This document shows positions 16,843 to 26,520 of a stretch of 64,000 bases of DNA, piece by piece. The notes beneath the pieces were generated by a model. It was not told where the DNA came from, did not search any database, and saw only the letters and a list, made by a program, of their open reading frames with translations. Made by a program: the position numbers and the translations under genes. Source of the DNA: Qipengyuania citrea (GTDB taxonomy: Bacteria; Pseudomonadota; Alphaproteobacteria; Sphingomonadales; Sphingomonadaceae); the NCBI RefSeq assembly GCF_009828015.1, contig NZ_WTYG01000002.1, positions 825,360-889,359 of the forward strand, in the 5' to 3' direction. Each line of letters starts with the position of its first letter. The stretch's first letter is position 1.

Positions 16843-18549
16843 ATGTCCACTCTTTCCCGCCGCCACCTCATCAAGAGCACCGCCGCGCTTGCCGCCGCCA
16901 GCGCGCTGCCCATGCCCGCGTGGGCGAAAGGACAGTCGCTTTCGCACGCCAGAAAAGGGTTCGGCGAGGTTTCCGGGGAGGATATCGAGCTTGCCATCGG
17001 CAATCACCATTTCGCCATCGGCAACCGCTCGGGACATGCCGTGGCGGTAAACGGGACGATTCCCGGGCCGCTGGTGCGGTTGCGCGAAGGCCAGCGAGCG
17101 CGGCTTCACGTCACCAACACTCTCGCCGAGGACAGCTCGATCCACTGGCACGGCCTGCTCGTACCGTTCCAGTTCGACGGTGTTCCGGGGGTGAGCTTTC
17201 CCGGTATCCGTCCCGGCGAACGGTTCACCTACGACTTCCCGATCCGCCAGAGCGGCACCTATTGGTGGCATTCACACTCGGGATTGCAGGAACAGGCCGG
17301 TCACTATGGTCCGATTATCGTCGAAAGTGCCGACCCCGATCCGCGCTACGACCGCGATTACGTAGTGCTGCTCAGCGAATTCACACCGCTCCATCCGCAT
17401 GACATCATGCGCAAGCTGAAGGTCGGCGAACACTATTTCCAGCGCGACATGCTGACCGCAAGCGAAGGCACCATGCCCGGCGCCATGCGCCGCATGTGGG
17501 GCAAGATGCGGATGAACCCGCGCGATATCTCCGACGTGACGGGCAGCACCTATACCTTCCTCGTCAATGGCCACGGGCCGCAGGACGATCTGCAGTTCGC
17601 GTTCGTACCGGGCGAGCGCGTGCGCCTACGGGTCATCAACGGGTCGGCCATGACCTTCTTCAATCTGCGTATTCCCGGCGTTCCGATGACGGTGATCCAG
17701 GCCGACGGCCAGGACGTGGACGAAGTCGAAGTCGATGAATTCCAGATCGGTGTGGCGGAAACATACGACGTCATCGTCAGTCCGCCCGCCGGCAGCCATG
17801 CCATCGTTGCCGAGGCCATGGACCGCAGCGGCATGGGCATCGCCAGCCTGACCAGTCACAAGGGGCATATCGCCACCCCGCCCCCCCTGCGCCAGATCCC
17901 CACGCTGACCATGGCGGACATGGGGATGATGGACCATTCCGCGCATTCCGGAAGCGGAATGGCGAGCATGGAGGGCATGGACCATTCGATGCGCGACACA
18001 TCGGCGCTGCCCGCCGATGTCGAAGCGGGGCCCGGCGTGGACATGGTCGCCCCCATGCCGATGGACCGGATGGACTTCCCCGGGCTCGGGCTGGATACGG
18101 TCAGCCACCGCGTGCTGCGCTACACCGATCTCAGGGCCCGCCGGATGAACCCCCACCGCGAAATCGACCGCGAAATGGAAATCCATCTTACCGGCAATAT
18201 GGAACGCTACATGTGGTCGTTCGACGGCCGGAAGTTCACCGCGGTCACCGACGATCCGATCCGTTTCGGCTATGATGAACGGGTTCGCGTGAAGCTGGTC
18301 AACCAGACGATGATGGCGCATCCGATCCACTTGCACGGGCACTTTTTTGAACTCGTCAACGGTGCTGACCACATGCACCAGCCGCTCAAGCATACCGTTG
18401 TGGTGCAACCCGGCGGAACCGCCACGTTCGACCTCACCGCCAACGAACCGGGCGACTGGGCCTTTCACTGCCACCTTCTCTACCACATGCATGCGGGCAT
18501 GATGCAGGTGGTGACCGTGCGGCCGTTCCCCGAAGGAGCGGAAGCATGA
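16843..18549 (+). CDS. copA: CopA-type multicopper oxidase, copper resistance
   Basis: A 568-residue Tat-exported oxidase (signal SRRHLIKSTAALAAASALPMP) that should oxidise Cu(I) to less toxic Cu(II) in the periplasm. All four copper-ligand blocks are present: HWHG, WWHSHSG, HPIHLHGHFF and HCHLLYHMHAGMM. Between the second and third cupredoxin domains, around residues 355-390, lies a Met/His-rich segment (MADMGMMDHSAHSGSG) typical of CopA and likely to bind extra copper. It is divergent from csoR and overlaps copB by ATGA. Confidence 0.92.
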   Translation: MSTLSRRHLIKSTAALAAASALPMPAWAKGQSLSHARKGFGEVSGEDIELAIGNHHFAIGNRSGHAVAVNGTIPGPLVRLREGQRARLHVTNTLAEDSSIHWHGLLVPFQFDGVPGVSFPGIRPGERFTYDFPIRQSGTYWWHSHSGLQEQAGHYGPIIVESADPDPRYDRDYVVLLSEFTPLHPHDIMRKLKVGEHYFQRDMLTASEGTMPGAMRRMWGKMRMNPRDISDVTGSTYTFLVNGHGPQDDLQFAFVPGERVRLRVINGSAMTFFNLRIPGVPMTVIQADGQDVDEVEVDEFQIGVAETYDVIVSPPAGSHAIVAEAMDRSGMGIASLTSHKGHIATPPPLRQIPTLTMADMGMMDHSAHSGSGMASMEGMDHSMRDTSALPADVEAGPGVDMVAPMPMDRMDFPGLGLDTVSHRVLRYTDLRARRMNPHREIDREMEIHLTGNMERYMWSFDGRKFTAVTDDPIRFGYDERVRVKLVNQTMMAHPIHLHGHFFELVNGADHMHQPLKHTVVVQPGGTATFDLTANEPGDWAFHCHLLYHMHAGMMQVVTVRPFPEGAEA

Positions 18550-19547
18550 GGCGCGCCGCACTGCTAGCCGGGGCCATGTTGATGGCCGCGCCGCTCGCCG
18601 CGCAGGACCATGCGGAGCACGGGAAAAACGCCGGGACGCAGCCGCAAATGGACCACTGCGCGATGGGACACCTGCCGCCCGAACAGTGTCCACCGAAAGA
18701 AGGCGACCCGCCGGCGGAGACCATGGACGACCCGATGGCGGGGATGGATCATGGCGCGCACCGGGGCATGGCGGAAAAGTCGGCTCCCGGCGCGGCGGCC
18801 GAAGATGCCCTGCCTCGGCGTGCGCTCGAAGGGCCGCAGCATGCCGCCGACGCGATCTGGGGCAGCGCGGCCATGGCGCCCGCCCGCCGCCAGCTCGCGC
18901 GCGAGAACGGCGGCATGGTCACGGGCAAAATCTTCGTCGAACGGCTCGAAGCCCGGCTTGCGGCCGATGGCGCGGAGGACGGCTATGTCTGGGATGCCCA
19001 GGCCTGGTATGGCGGCGACATCAATCGCTTCGTGCTCAAGACCGAAGGCGAAGGCGAGATCGGCGGCGCGCTGGAGGATGCGGAGATCCAGGCGCTCTAC
19101 AGCCGCGCTATCGGCCCCTTCTTCGATCTGCAAGCGGGCGTCCGCTTCGATTCCGAACCCGAGGCGCGCACGCATCTGGTGGTCGGCGTGGCGGGTCTTG
19201 CGCCCTACATGTTCCATGTCGACGGAGCGCTGTTCCTGTCCGACCGGGGCAAGCTGACTGCGCGGATCGAGGCCGAATACGACCAGAAAATCACGCAGCG
19301 GCTCATTCTTCAGCCCCGCATCGAAGCCGAGTTCGCCGCGCAGGACATTCCTGCACGCGAGATTGGTGCAGGGATCACCAAGATCGAACCCGGGCTCAGG
19401 CTACGCTACGAGATCGTTCCCGAATTCGCGCCCTACATCGGTCTCGAATACGAAGCGAAAACGGGCGAAACCGCCGACATCGCGCGCCTTGCGGGAGAAG
19501 ACCCCGATGGCCTGAAAATAGCGCTCGGATTGCGCGCCTGGTTCTAG
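18546..19547 (+). CDS. copB: Copper resistance protein B (outer membrane)
   Basis: A 333-residue exported protein with signal peptide (MLMAAPLAAQ). The N-terminal ~75 residues after cleavage are rich in His and Met (DHAEHGKN, PMAGMDHGAHRGM), a copper-binding tail. The remaining ~220 residues alternate like outer-membrane beta strands and end with LGLRAWF, an aromatic C-terminal strand. It is coupled to copA by a 4-nt overlap. CopB acts with CopA to sequester copper at the outer membrane. Confidence 0.9.
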   Translation: MRRAALLAGAMLMAAPLAAQDHAEHGKNAGTQPQMDHCAMGHLPPEQCPPKEGDPPAETMDDPMAGMDHGAHRGMAEKSAPGAAAEDALPRRALEGPQHAADAIWGSAAMAPARRQLARENGGMVTGKIFVERLEARLAADGAEDGYVWDAQAWYGGDINRFVLKTEGEGEIGGALEDAEIQALYSRAIGPFFDLQAGVRFDSEPEARTHLVVGVAGLAPYMFHVDGALFLSDRGKLTARIEAEYDQKITQRLILQPRIEAEFAAQDIPAREIGAGITKIEPGLRLRYEIVPEFAPYIGLEYEAKTGETADIARLAGEDPDGLKIALGLRAWF

Positions 19548-19564
19548 GCGCGCAATCCGGTGCC

Positions 19565-19589
19565 CGAGGTGAGACACGCGCTCACCTCG
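19565..19589. terminator. Hairpin between convergent copB and S9 peptidase genes
   Basis: CGAGGTGAG (19565-19573) and CTCACCTCG (19581-19589) form a perfect 9-bp stem with a 7-nt loop. It lies in the 66-bp gap between two convergent stops and could end transcripts from both sides, though no U-run follows it. Confidence 0.5.
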
Positions 19590-19613
19590 CGCGCCAGACC
19601 GGCCTGCCCCGCT

Positions 19614-21779
19614 TTACTCGGCCGGTGATGCGGTCCGGGTCCATCCCGAACGGTAGCGGTCGAACCAGGCGAGGATCGCCGCAGCCTTGGCGGCCGATTG
19701 CGACGGCCTCGCCGCAATGCTGCCGTGGCTGGCGCCGGGCACCTTGACCAGAGCGGTAGGCACGCCGCGCAGCCGCAATGCGGTGTAATACTGCTCGGAT
19801 TCGCTGACCGGCGTGCGGTAGTCCTCGCTGCCGACCACCACCAGCGTGGGCGTTTCCACTTCGCCAACGAGCGAAAGCGGCGACAGACGCCAGTAGGTCT
19901 CGGGGTCTTCCCAGGGCTGTGCGCCGATCCAGTAACGGCCGAAAAACGCGGGACCGTCGGCGGTCAACGCCTGCGTGGTCCAGTTGATCACGGGCTTCTG
20001 CGTGGCGGCAGCCTTGAACCGGTCGGTCTTGCCAACGATCCAGCTGGTCAGCACGCCGCCGCCCGATCCCCCGGTAACGAACAACTGGTCGGGATCGGCA
20101 ATCCCCAGCGCGATCGCACGGTCGACGATCGACATGAGATCGAAATAGTCATTGCCCGGATAGGCCTTGTCGATCTCGTTGGCGAAGTCTTCCCCATAGC
20201 TGGTCGAACCGCGCGGATTGGCCGACAGAACAGCATAGCCGGCAGCGGCATAAAGCTGGTTGTCGGTCGAGAAATGCGGGCCGTAGGCGGCGAAGGGTCC
20301 GCCATGGATTTCGAGGATCAGCGGCACACGCTGGCCTTCGGCATAGCCCGGCGGCAAGGTCAGCCACCCCTCGATCTCGAGCCCGTCATGGCTCGACGGC
20401 ACCGCGATCCGGCGCACTTCGCCCAGCGTTTTCACCGCGCGAAGCGAGCGGTTGAGATCGGTCAGTATCCGAAGGTCGCCGCCGCGTTGCAGGCCGACTT
20501 CCGCCGGGCGCGTGGCCGTGCCCACCGTAAAGGCAATCGCGTCGTTTTCCGAAACCGAAAAGCTGCCACCGGTATAGGGCCGATCGAGCCCCCCGCCCGA
20601 GACGCCCTCGACCACATCGCGCACCGAGCCATCGAGACCGATACGCGCGACGCGGGTTTCCCCGCTGATATCATATTGCGCGTAGATCGCGCGGCCGTCG
20701 GCATCCCACCGGATACCTGCAGGGCTGTATCCCCATTCGGCGGTCAGATTGCGGACGCTTCCGCCACTGCGGTCCATGACATAGAGGTCGTCATCCTCAT
20801 AGGCGCGCAGGGCATCGTCGAAGCCGAGATAGGCCACCAGTCGGCCGTCGGGCGATGCGACCGGGCTATGATCGGGGCCGTCCCGATCGGTCAGCTGGGT
20901 CACTGCGCCACTCGCCACATCGAGCGCGTAGATCTCGCCCTCGACGGGATCCTCTTCCCAGTCCGCGCGCCGGTTGGCACCGAAATAGATCGTCGATCCA
21001 TCGGGCGACCAGCTGAGCGGGCCGCCGTCGTGATACCGCCCGTAGGTCAGTTGCCGCGGCGCACCACCGGTTGCCGGAACGAGGAATATCTTCTGGAAAC
21101 CGGGCTCGACATACCCCTGCCCGTCGGCGCGATAGGTCAGCAGGTCGCGGATCTCGAGCGGTTCGGCCCAGTCGGCGCCTTCCGGCTTGTTCGCCGGCGC
21201 CGATCCCAACTTTGGCCCCTCGTCCTTGACTTTCATAGTGTAGGCAATCGAACGGCCGTCGGGGGCCCAGGCGATGCTCGACGGGCCCGTCGGCAGGCCG
21301 GTCAGGCGTATGGCCTCGCCGCCATCCAGCCATTGCACCCACAGCTGCGCCCCGCCCGCTTCGGTCGACGCATAGGCAAGACGGTCGCCGCTGGGCGACC
21401 AGCGCGGGCTGAAGGCATCGCCATTGCGCCCGGCGAGCGGCGTTTCGCGTCCGGTGCGGATGTCGATCAACCAGATCGAGCTGACGGCGCGGTCGGACAT
21501 GATGTCGTTCGTCCGGCGAACATAGGCGATATGGCGGCCATCAGGGCTGATCTGCGGGTCGGCCGCAATCGCGATGTCGAACAGATCGGCGCCGGTGAAA
21601 CGGCGTTCGGGACCGGTGCGGTCGCTGCCCATTGCCGCACCCGTCATGGGCGCCGCGCGCTGGTTTTCGACACTTCGTGCCGGTGCGTCCTGCGGCGCGG
21701 CTTCGGCTTGCTGTGCCAAGACGCTGCCCATCGGTATTACCAGCAATGCGATCCCCGTCGCCAGCCTGCCTATCGCCAT
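19614..21779 (-). CDS. Exported S9-family prolyl oligopeptidase-like peptidase
   Basis: A 721-residue protein with signal peptide (LATGIALLVIPMGSVLAQQ). Residues ~70-430 form a beta-propeller with WD40-like TolB repeats (DPQISPDGRHIAYVRR, FSPRWSPSGDRLAYAS, SPVASPDGRLVAYLG). The C-terminal alpha/beta hydrolase holds Ser in FVTGGSGGG, Asp in VGSEDYRTP and His in GASHGS, the catalytic triad. The propeller limits entry to short peptides, so it probably cleaves oligopeptides in the periplasm (acylaminoacyl or dipeptidyl type). It is monocistronic and convergent with copB. Confidence 0.88.
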   Translation of the reverse strand: MAIGRLATGIALLVIPMGSVLAQQAEAAPQDAPARSVENQRAAPMTGAAMGSDRTGPERRFTGADLFDIAIAADPQISPDGRHIAYVRRTNDIMSDRAVSSIWLIDIRTGRETPLAGRNGDAFSPRWSPSGDRLAYASTEAGGAQLWVQWLDGGEAIRLTGLPTGPSSIAWAPDGRSIAYTMKVKDEGPKLGSAPANKPEGADWAEPLEIRDLLTYRADGQGYVEPGFQKIFLVPATGGAPRQLTYGRYHDGGPLSWSPDGSTIYFGANRRADWEEDPVEGEIYALDVASGAVTQLTDRDGPDHSPVASPDGRLVAYLGFDDALRAYEDDDLYVMDRSGGSVRNLTAEWGYSPAGIRWDADGRAIYAQYDISGETRVARIGLDGSVRDVVEGVSGGGLDRPYTGGSFSVSENDAIAFTVGTATRPAEVGLQRGGDLRILTDLNRSLRAVKTLGEVRRIAVPSSHDGLEIEGWLTLPPGYAEGQRVPLILEIHGGPFAAYGPHFSTDNQLYAAAGYAVLSANPRGSTSYGEDFANEIDKAYPGNDYFDLMSIVDRAIALGIADPDQLFVTGGSGGGVLTSWIVGKTDRFKAAATQKPVINWTTQALTADGPAFFGRYWIGAQPWEDPETYWRLSPLSLVGEVETPTLVVVGSEDYRTPVSESEQYYTALRLRGVPTALVKVPGASHGSIAARPSQSAAKAAAILAWFDRYRSGWTRTASPAE

Positions 21780-21970
21780 CTCGTCAATCCTCTCGCTCGC
21801 GGTTCGACCGATCTGTCGCCTTGCGGCGGAGCGCAGTCAATGTGTCATCTTCGACAGTTAGTCCCGGTTGCCTCGCCTGCGTCACCGGCGCAGAGTGAGC
21901 GAGATGCGGAAAAATTGGCCGCGCAGCAAAATCGCGCCCGAGCAAGAGCAGGATCGAGGACCGAGATACC

Positions 21971-23284
21971 ATGCATATCGACCGACGAAACTTTCTCGGC
22001 GCAACGGGCACAGCCTTTGCGGGACTGCTGCTGAACGGCTGCACGAGACAGGCATCTCCGTTGGCCGCTTCGGGAAGCGGCTTTACCGACTATGGCTCGC
22101 TGATCCCCGATCCCGCAGGGATGCTCGACCTGCCGCGCGGCTTTTCCTACCGCCTGCTGTCGCAGCTCGGCACGCCGATGGACGACGGCGGGACCGTGCC
22201 CGACAAGGCCGATGGCATGGGCTGCCTGCCCTTGGGGCGCGACGAGCTGGTGCTCATCCGCAATCACGAGCTCGTACCGAGCGACGAAGCGGGCGGCACG
22301 CCGGCCGCAGGTTACGGCACCTATGAAGGAGCGATCGTGCCGGGGGGCACGACCAATATCGTGCTCGATGCGCATACGCTGGAGGTCAAACGCGAGTTTC
22401 GGACACTGGCGGGGACCATCCGCAATTGTTCTGGCGGGATCACGCCATGGGGAAGCTGGCTGACCTGCGAGGAAGCCCCCGTGGGCCCCGGCGAGGGCCT
22501 CGCGCAAAGTCATGGCTGGGTGTTCGAAGTTCCCGCTTCGGCAACCGGGCTTGTCGAGCCGGTGCCGCTCACCGCAATGGGGCGGGTCAACCACGAGGCG
22601 GCTTGCGTGGATCCCGTGACCGGCATCGTCTATCTGACCGAGGACCGCGGCGACAGCGTACTGTATCGTTTCCTCCCGGCAGTTCCGGGCAATCTGCGCG
22701 CAGGCGGACGCCTGCAGGCCATGGTGGTCGAAGACTTGGCCGATACGCGTAACTGGGCAGGCCCGGCCATGGCCGTTGGCACGCGCCATGCGGTGCGCTG
22801 GATCGACTGCGAGAATGTCGAGGCACCGCAGGACGATCTGCGTGACCGCGCGGCGGCGCGAGGCGCGGCGCTGGTCGCACGCGGCGAAGGCATTCACATG
22901 GGGACCGACGCATTGTTCGTCTGCTCGACCAATGGCGGGCAGCGCAAGCTGGGCCAGATTTTCCGGCTTGTTCCGGGCCGGGGAACAGCTGCGGATACGA
23001 TCGAACTGTTCTTCGAAAGCGAGCGCGAGGACCAATTCAACTATGGCGACAACCTGACCGTCGGCCCCAATGGCCATCTAATCGTCTGCGAGGACCAGTA
23101 CACCGACGTGGTCGACAACCATTTGCGCGGCATCACCCCGGATGGGCACGCCTATCCCTTTGGACGCCTGCGGATGCAGACCGAACTTGCCGGCGGATGC
23201 TTCTCCCCCGATGGCAGATGGTTCTTCGTCAACGCCTATTCGCCCACCCGCACCCTGGCCGTCACCGGGCCATGGGCGGCCTGA
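21971..23284 (+). CDS. PhoX/DUF839-family phosphatase-like protein
   Basis: A 437-residue exported protein. The N-terminus has a twin-arginine motif (DRRNFLGATG) followed by LLLNGC, a lipobox-like site, so it may be a Tat lipoprotein. Family signs are IRNHELVPSDEAGG, NCSGGITPWGSWLTCEE and VNHEAACVDPVTG, with a late CEDQYTD. PhoX enzymes are calcium/iron-dependent alkaline phosphatases; this shorter relative belongs to the wider DUF839 group, so activity is likely but not certain. No Pho-box was identified upstream. Confidence 0.75.
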   Translation: MHIDRRNFLGATGTAFAGLLLNGCTRQASPLAASGSGFTDYGSLIPDPAGMLDLPRGFSYRLLSQLGTPMDDGGTVPDKADGMGCLPLGRDELVLIRNHELVPSDEAGGTPAAGYGTYEGAIVPGGTTNIVLDAHTLEVKREFRTLAGTIRNCSGGITPWGSWLTCEEAPVGPGEGLAQSHGWVFEVPASATGLVEPVPLTAMGRVNHEAACVDPVTGIVYLTEDRGDSVLYRFLPAVPGNLRAGGRLQAMVVEDLADTRNWAGPAMAVGTRHAVRWIDCENVEAPQDDLRDRAAARGAALVARGEGIHMGTDALFVCSTNGGQRKLGQIFRLVPGRGTAADTIELFFESEREDQFNYGDNLTVGPNGHLIVCEDQYTDVVDNHLRGITPDGHAYPFGRLRMQTELAGGCFSPDGRWFFVNAYSPTRTLAVTGPWAA

Positions 23285-23454
23285 GGACCGGTTCGAACCA
23301 CCCACGGCCGGGGCATGCAGCCCGGATTCGGCAAATCCGCTGGCCTCGCGGTATCGTAGTCCCGTGAGCGGCGCCCTGCGGCATCCGCGCAGCGGCCAAA
23401 AGCCGTGGGAGACAATTTCTCGGACCCCTCCCCGCGGCGAGGCATTGTCCTACC

Positions 23455-24273
23455 ATGCAAGCACAACAAACCGCCTCCCACAACGATGGGCCGCCCTGGA
23501 ATATCATCACCAACGGGGGCCCGGTCGTGGCCACTGCCATCCACGCCGGGCATGTCGTCCGTGACGAGCTGGCGCCTTATCTCGCGATTGATCCCGAAGA
23601 CCGCCGGCGCGAGGAAGACCCGCTTACCGACTATTTCCTGTCACTGAGCGACAACCTCGTCCGCGTGAACCGCTCACGCTTCGAATGCGACATGAACCGC
23701 CCCCGCACGGGCTGCATCAGCCCCGATCCGGCAGATACCTGGGGCCTGAAGATCTGGCAGGATGGACTTCCCGAAGGCCAGATCGAGACTTCGCGCCAAT
23801 TGCACGATCGCTTCTATGCCGAGATGCGGACGCTGTTCGACCGTTTGCTCGACCAGCACGGCCGGCTTCTGGTGCTCGATCTTCACAGCTACAACCACCG
23901 CCGCGACGGGGCGGAGGCCGAAGCGGCGCCGGTCGAGGAAAACCCCGATATCGATATCGGAGCAACAACGCTCGACCGCGGGGTATTCGGCGATCTTCTG
24001 GGGCGCTTCACCGAGGAGCTCGGGCGACACACGATGCGCGGCAATGCGCTGCAGATCGGCGAAAATGTCCGCTATCCCGATGGCGGGAACTTCCCCGAAT
24101 GGCTGTTCGAAACCTATGGCAAGCGCACCTGCGTCATCACCCTTGAATACAAGAAGATATTCATGGACGAATGGACGGGCACGCTCGACATCGGCGCGGC
24201 GCAGGATCTGCGTACCGGGCTGATGCATGCGCTCGGCGTGGCCCGCACGGAACTGGCCAAGCTCAACCGATGA
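23455..24273 (+). CDS. N-formylglutamate amidohydrolase-family protein
   Basis: A 272-residue cytoplasmic protein of the N-formylglutamate amidohydrolase (FGase) fold: TAIHAGH near the N-terminus, VNRSRFECDMNRPR, LVLDLHSYNHRRDG and a late VITLEYKKIFMDEWTG. These carry the His/Asp/Glu residues expected to bind zinc. True HutG acts in histidine breakdown, but no hut genes are near. Instead its stop overlaps the start of a DUF1704 gene (ATGA) followed by an ATP-grasp ligase, so its substrate is probably a product of that pair. The start has no obvious Shine-Dalgarno. Confidence 0.75.
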   Translation: MQAQQTASHNDGPPWNIITNGGPVVATAIHAGHVVRDELAPYLAIDPEDRRREEDPLTDYFLSLSDNLVRVNRSRFECDMNRPRTGCISPDPADTWGLKIWQDGLPEGQIETSRQLHDRFYAEMRTLFDRLLDQHGRLLVLDLHSYNHRRDGAEAEAAPVEENPDIDIGATTLDRGVFGDLLGRFTEELGRHTMRGNALQIGENVRYPDGGNFPEWLFETYGKRTCVITLEYKKIFMDEWTGTLDIGAAQDLRTGLMHALGVARTELAKLNR

Positions 24274-25454
24274 GCGATGACATCGAATTTACCGCAACGG
24301 CCCGCGAAACGGACCGGGCGCTGGCACGGATCGACGGCCGGATCGACTGGCTGTCTTATCTCACGCCGACGAACCTCGACGCGGTCGCCGAAGGTTTTCG
24401 CGACAGCGGGTACAAGGTGCTGCCCGAACTGGAATACCCGCCGATCCCCGACGATCTCGGGGCGTTGCGCTCCCAACTGCTCGACCTGCCGATGCGACAG
24501 CTTGGCAATCTCGATATCGAGGCGCTGCTGATCGAGAAGCAGCGCGAACTCGACCGGCAGATCGAACTGGTCCGCTTGCGCGGCCGCGACGGCTTCACCA
24601 TGGCATCGATCGACCTGTTCGGCGATGTCGATGCGGCCCTGTTGGCGGTAGCCGAGAAAGTGCTTGAAGAGGTGCCGATCCGCGACCGGCCAACCGCCCA
24701 GCGCGTCGATGCGCAGGCATTCATGGCAGCCGCACGCGAGGCGATGGACAGCTACCGCGCGAAAGATCCGCGCTTCGATTTCGAAGTGGTGAAGGAAACC
24801 ACGCCGGGCACCCACATCTTCACAGCGGCGGGCAATCTGCATGTCGCCTTCGACTATACTTGTCCGCGCAACCGCGTCGAACCGCTGATCCGCCATGAAG
24901 TCGGCACCCATACGGTGACGCGGTTCAACGGTCGCTGCCAACCGCTCAGCGTGCTCGAATGCGGGCTTGCCGATTACGATGCATTGCAGGAAGGCATCGC
25001 CGTTCTGGCAGAATACCTCGCCGGCGACATGCCGCCGTCACGCCTGCGGGTCCTGGCGGCGCGCGCGGTGGCTGCCCGCATGGCAATCGATGGCCGGCCT
25101 GCAAGCGAGATATTCGCAAAGATGCGCGAAGAGTATCACCTGCGTAGCGAAACCGCATTCGACACCACCGTCCGTGCATTGCGCGGTGGCGGCATGACCA
25201 AGGACGCGTTGTACCTGCACGGGCTGGTCGACCTACTCGCCTATTTGGCGGGCGGCGGATCGACGGAATTCCTCTTCATCGGCAAGTTCGCGCTCAAGCA
25301 GCGGGCACTGCTGGAGCGGCTTCTCGACGACGGCTTCCTGCAACCGCCCGCAATCGTGCCCGATGAATTTGCGGCACCGCCAGCCAAAGACCCCATTTCA
25401 CCAATTCGGCAAATGCGCGTCGAACAATTCTACACGGAAAGCACTGCAGCATGA
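24270..25454 (+). CDS. DUF1704 / QEGLA-motif metallopeptidase-like protein
   Basis: A 394-residue protein of the family annotated 'flavohemoglobin expression-modulating QEGLA motif protein'. HEVGTH at 209-214 (HExxxH) and E241 in LQEGIA provide a zinc site. The same family contains the eukaryotic tubulin tyrosine carboxypeptidase MATCAP, so removal of a C-terminal residue from a peptide or protein is a reasonable proposal. A frame opens at 24171, but the ATG at 24270 overlaps the previous stop (ATGA) and begins the family-like N-terminus MSDDIEFTATARETDRAL. It also overlaps the ATP-grasp gene by ATGA. Confidence 0.8.
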   Translation: MSDDIEFTATARETDRALARIDGRIDWLSYLTPTNLDAVAEGFRDSGYKVLPELEYPPIPDDLGALRSQLLDLPMRQLGNLDIEALLIEKQRELDRQIELVRLRGRDGFTMASIDLFGDVDAALLAVAEKVLEEVPIRDRPTAQRVDAQAFMAAAREAMDSYRAKDPRFDFEVVKETTPGTHIFTAAGNLHVAFDYTCPRNRVEPLIRHEVGTHTVTRFNGRCQPLSVLECGLADYDALQEGIAVLAEYLAGDMPPSRLRVLAARAVAARMAIDGRPASEIFAKMREEYHLRSETAFDTTVRALRGGGMTKDALYLHGLVDLLAYLAGGGSTEFLFIGKFALKQRALLERLLDDGFLQPPAIVPDEFAAPPAKDPISPIRQMRVEQFYTESTAA

Positions 25455-26494
25455 AACTCGCATTTGTCGTCAATCGGATCGAGACCGAACAGGCCGATTA
25501 TACCACCATCCGCCTCGCTCGGAAGGCCGCCGCCCGCGGGCACGAACTGGCCTTCTTCGGGCTGGCGGATTTCATCTACGAATCCTCGGGGCGGATCTGC
25601 GCAATGGCGAGCGTGCCCGAGCCGGGTGACTATGCTGATGACGCCGCCTATCTCGACCACCTCCAGAACGACGCTCCGGAAAAGCGCATCGTGGTCGAGG
25701 ATTACGACATCGTCATGCTACGCAGCGACCCGGCCGACGAACTGACCACGCGGCCGTGGGCGCCGCCGTCGTCGCTGCTGTTCGCGCAGCTTGCCGCCGC
25801 GCATGGCACGATCGTGCTCAACGATCCGAGCCATCTGACCGACGCGCAGAACAAGACCTATTTCCAGCATTTTCCCGAGGAAGTGCGCCCGGCCACCTGC
25901 ATCACGCGCCACGCCGACGAAGTCAGCGCGTTTCTGGAAGAACATGACGGCAAGGGTGTGCTCAAGCCATTGCAAGGTTCGGGCGGACAAGGAGTCTTCA
26001 TTGTCGACAAGAAGAACCGCCAGAACCTCAACCAGATCATCGAATCGATCACCCGCGATGGCTATGCGATCGTGCAGGAGTACCTCCCTGCTGCAGCCGA
26101 GGGCGACCTTCGCGTCATCACGCTCAACGGGCGTCCGTTGCAAGTCGACGGCACCTTCGCCTCGCTGCGCCGCTCGAGCACGACCGAAGATCATCGCTCG
26201 AACCTGTCGGCGGGGGGCAAGGCCGATCTCGAACAGCCCGACGAGGCGGCGATGCGCGCGGCCGAGATGTGCGCGCCCAAGCTGATCGACGATGGCATGT
26301 ATCTGGCCGGGCTCGATATCGTCGGAGACCGGATGATCGAAGTGAATGTCGATAGCCCTGGTGCGCTCAGCTATATGGAAGACCTCAGCGGAGTCGATTT
26401 CAGCGGCGCGATCATCGATGATCTCGAACGGAAGGTGCGACTGAAGAAAAATTACAGCGGCACGCTGAGCAATCGGCATCTCGCGGTCGTCTGA
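25451..26494 (+). CDS. Glutathione synthase-like ATP-grasp ligase
   Basis: A 347-residue ATP-grasp enzyme. The N-terminal domain (KLAFVVNRIETEQADYTTIRL, YDIVMLRSDPADELT) resembles glutathione synthetase GshB; the ATP-grasp core shows GVLKPLQGSGGQGVFIV, a phosphate loop, and MIEVNVDSPGALSYME, the metal-binding E/N pair. It should join a carboxylate to an amine using ATP. Coupling to a DUF1704 peptidase and an FGase-like hydrolase suggests a ligase-hydrolase set acting on one small peptide or protein tail rather than ordinary glutathione synthesis. Confidence 0.8.
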   Translation: MKLAFVVNRIETEQADYTTIRLARKAAARGHELAFFGLADFIYESSGRICAMASVPEPGDYADDAAYLDHLQNDAPEKRIVVEDYDIVMLRSDPADELTTRPWAPPSSLLFAQLAAAHGTIVLNDPSHLTDAQNKTYFQHFPEEVRPATCITRHADEVSAFLEEHDGKGVLKPLQGSGGQGVFIVDKKNRQNLNQIIESITRDGYAIVQEYLPAAAEGDLRVITLNGRPLQVDGTFASLRRSSTTEDHRSNLSAGGKADLEQPDEAAMRAAEMCAPKLIDDGMYLAGLDIVGDRMIEVNVDSPGALSYMEDLSGVDFSGAIIDDLERKVRLKKNYSGTLSNRHLAVV

Positions 26495-26520
26495 CCTGCA
26501 GGTGAGGTGAAGGTCGCCGG

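Noticed and set aside
19698..22034. 778-codon rightward frame opposite the S9 peptidase gene
   Set aside because: It is the antisense of a gene with clear triad and propeller motifs; its translation is Arg/Gly/Ala-rich with no family resemblance.
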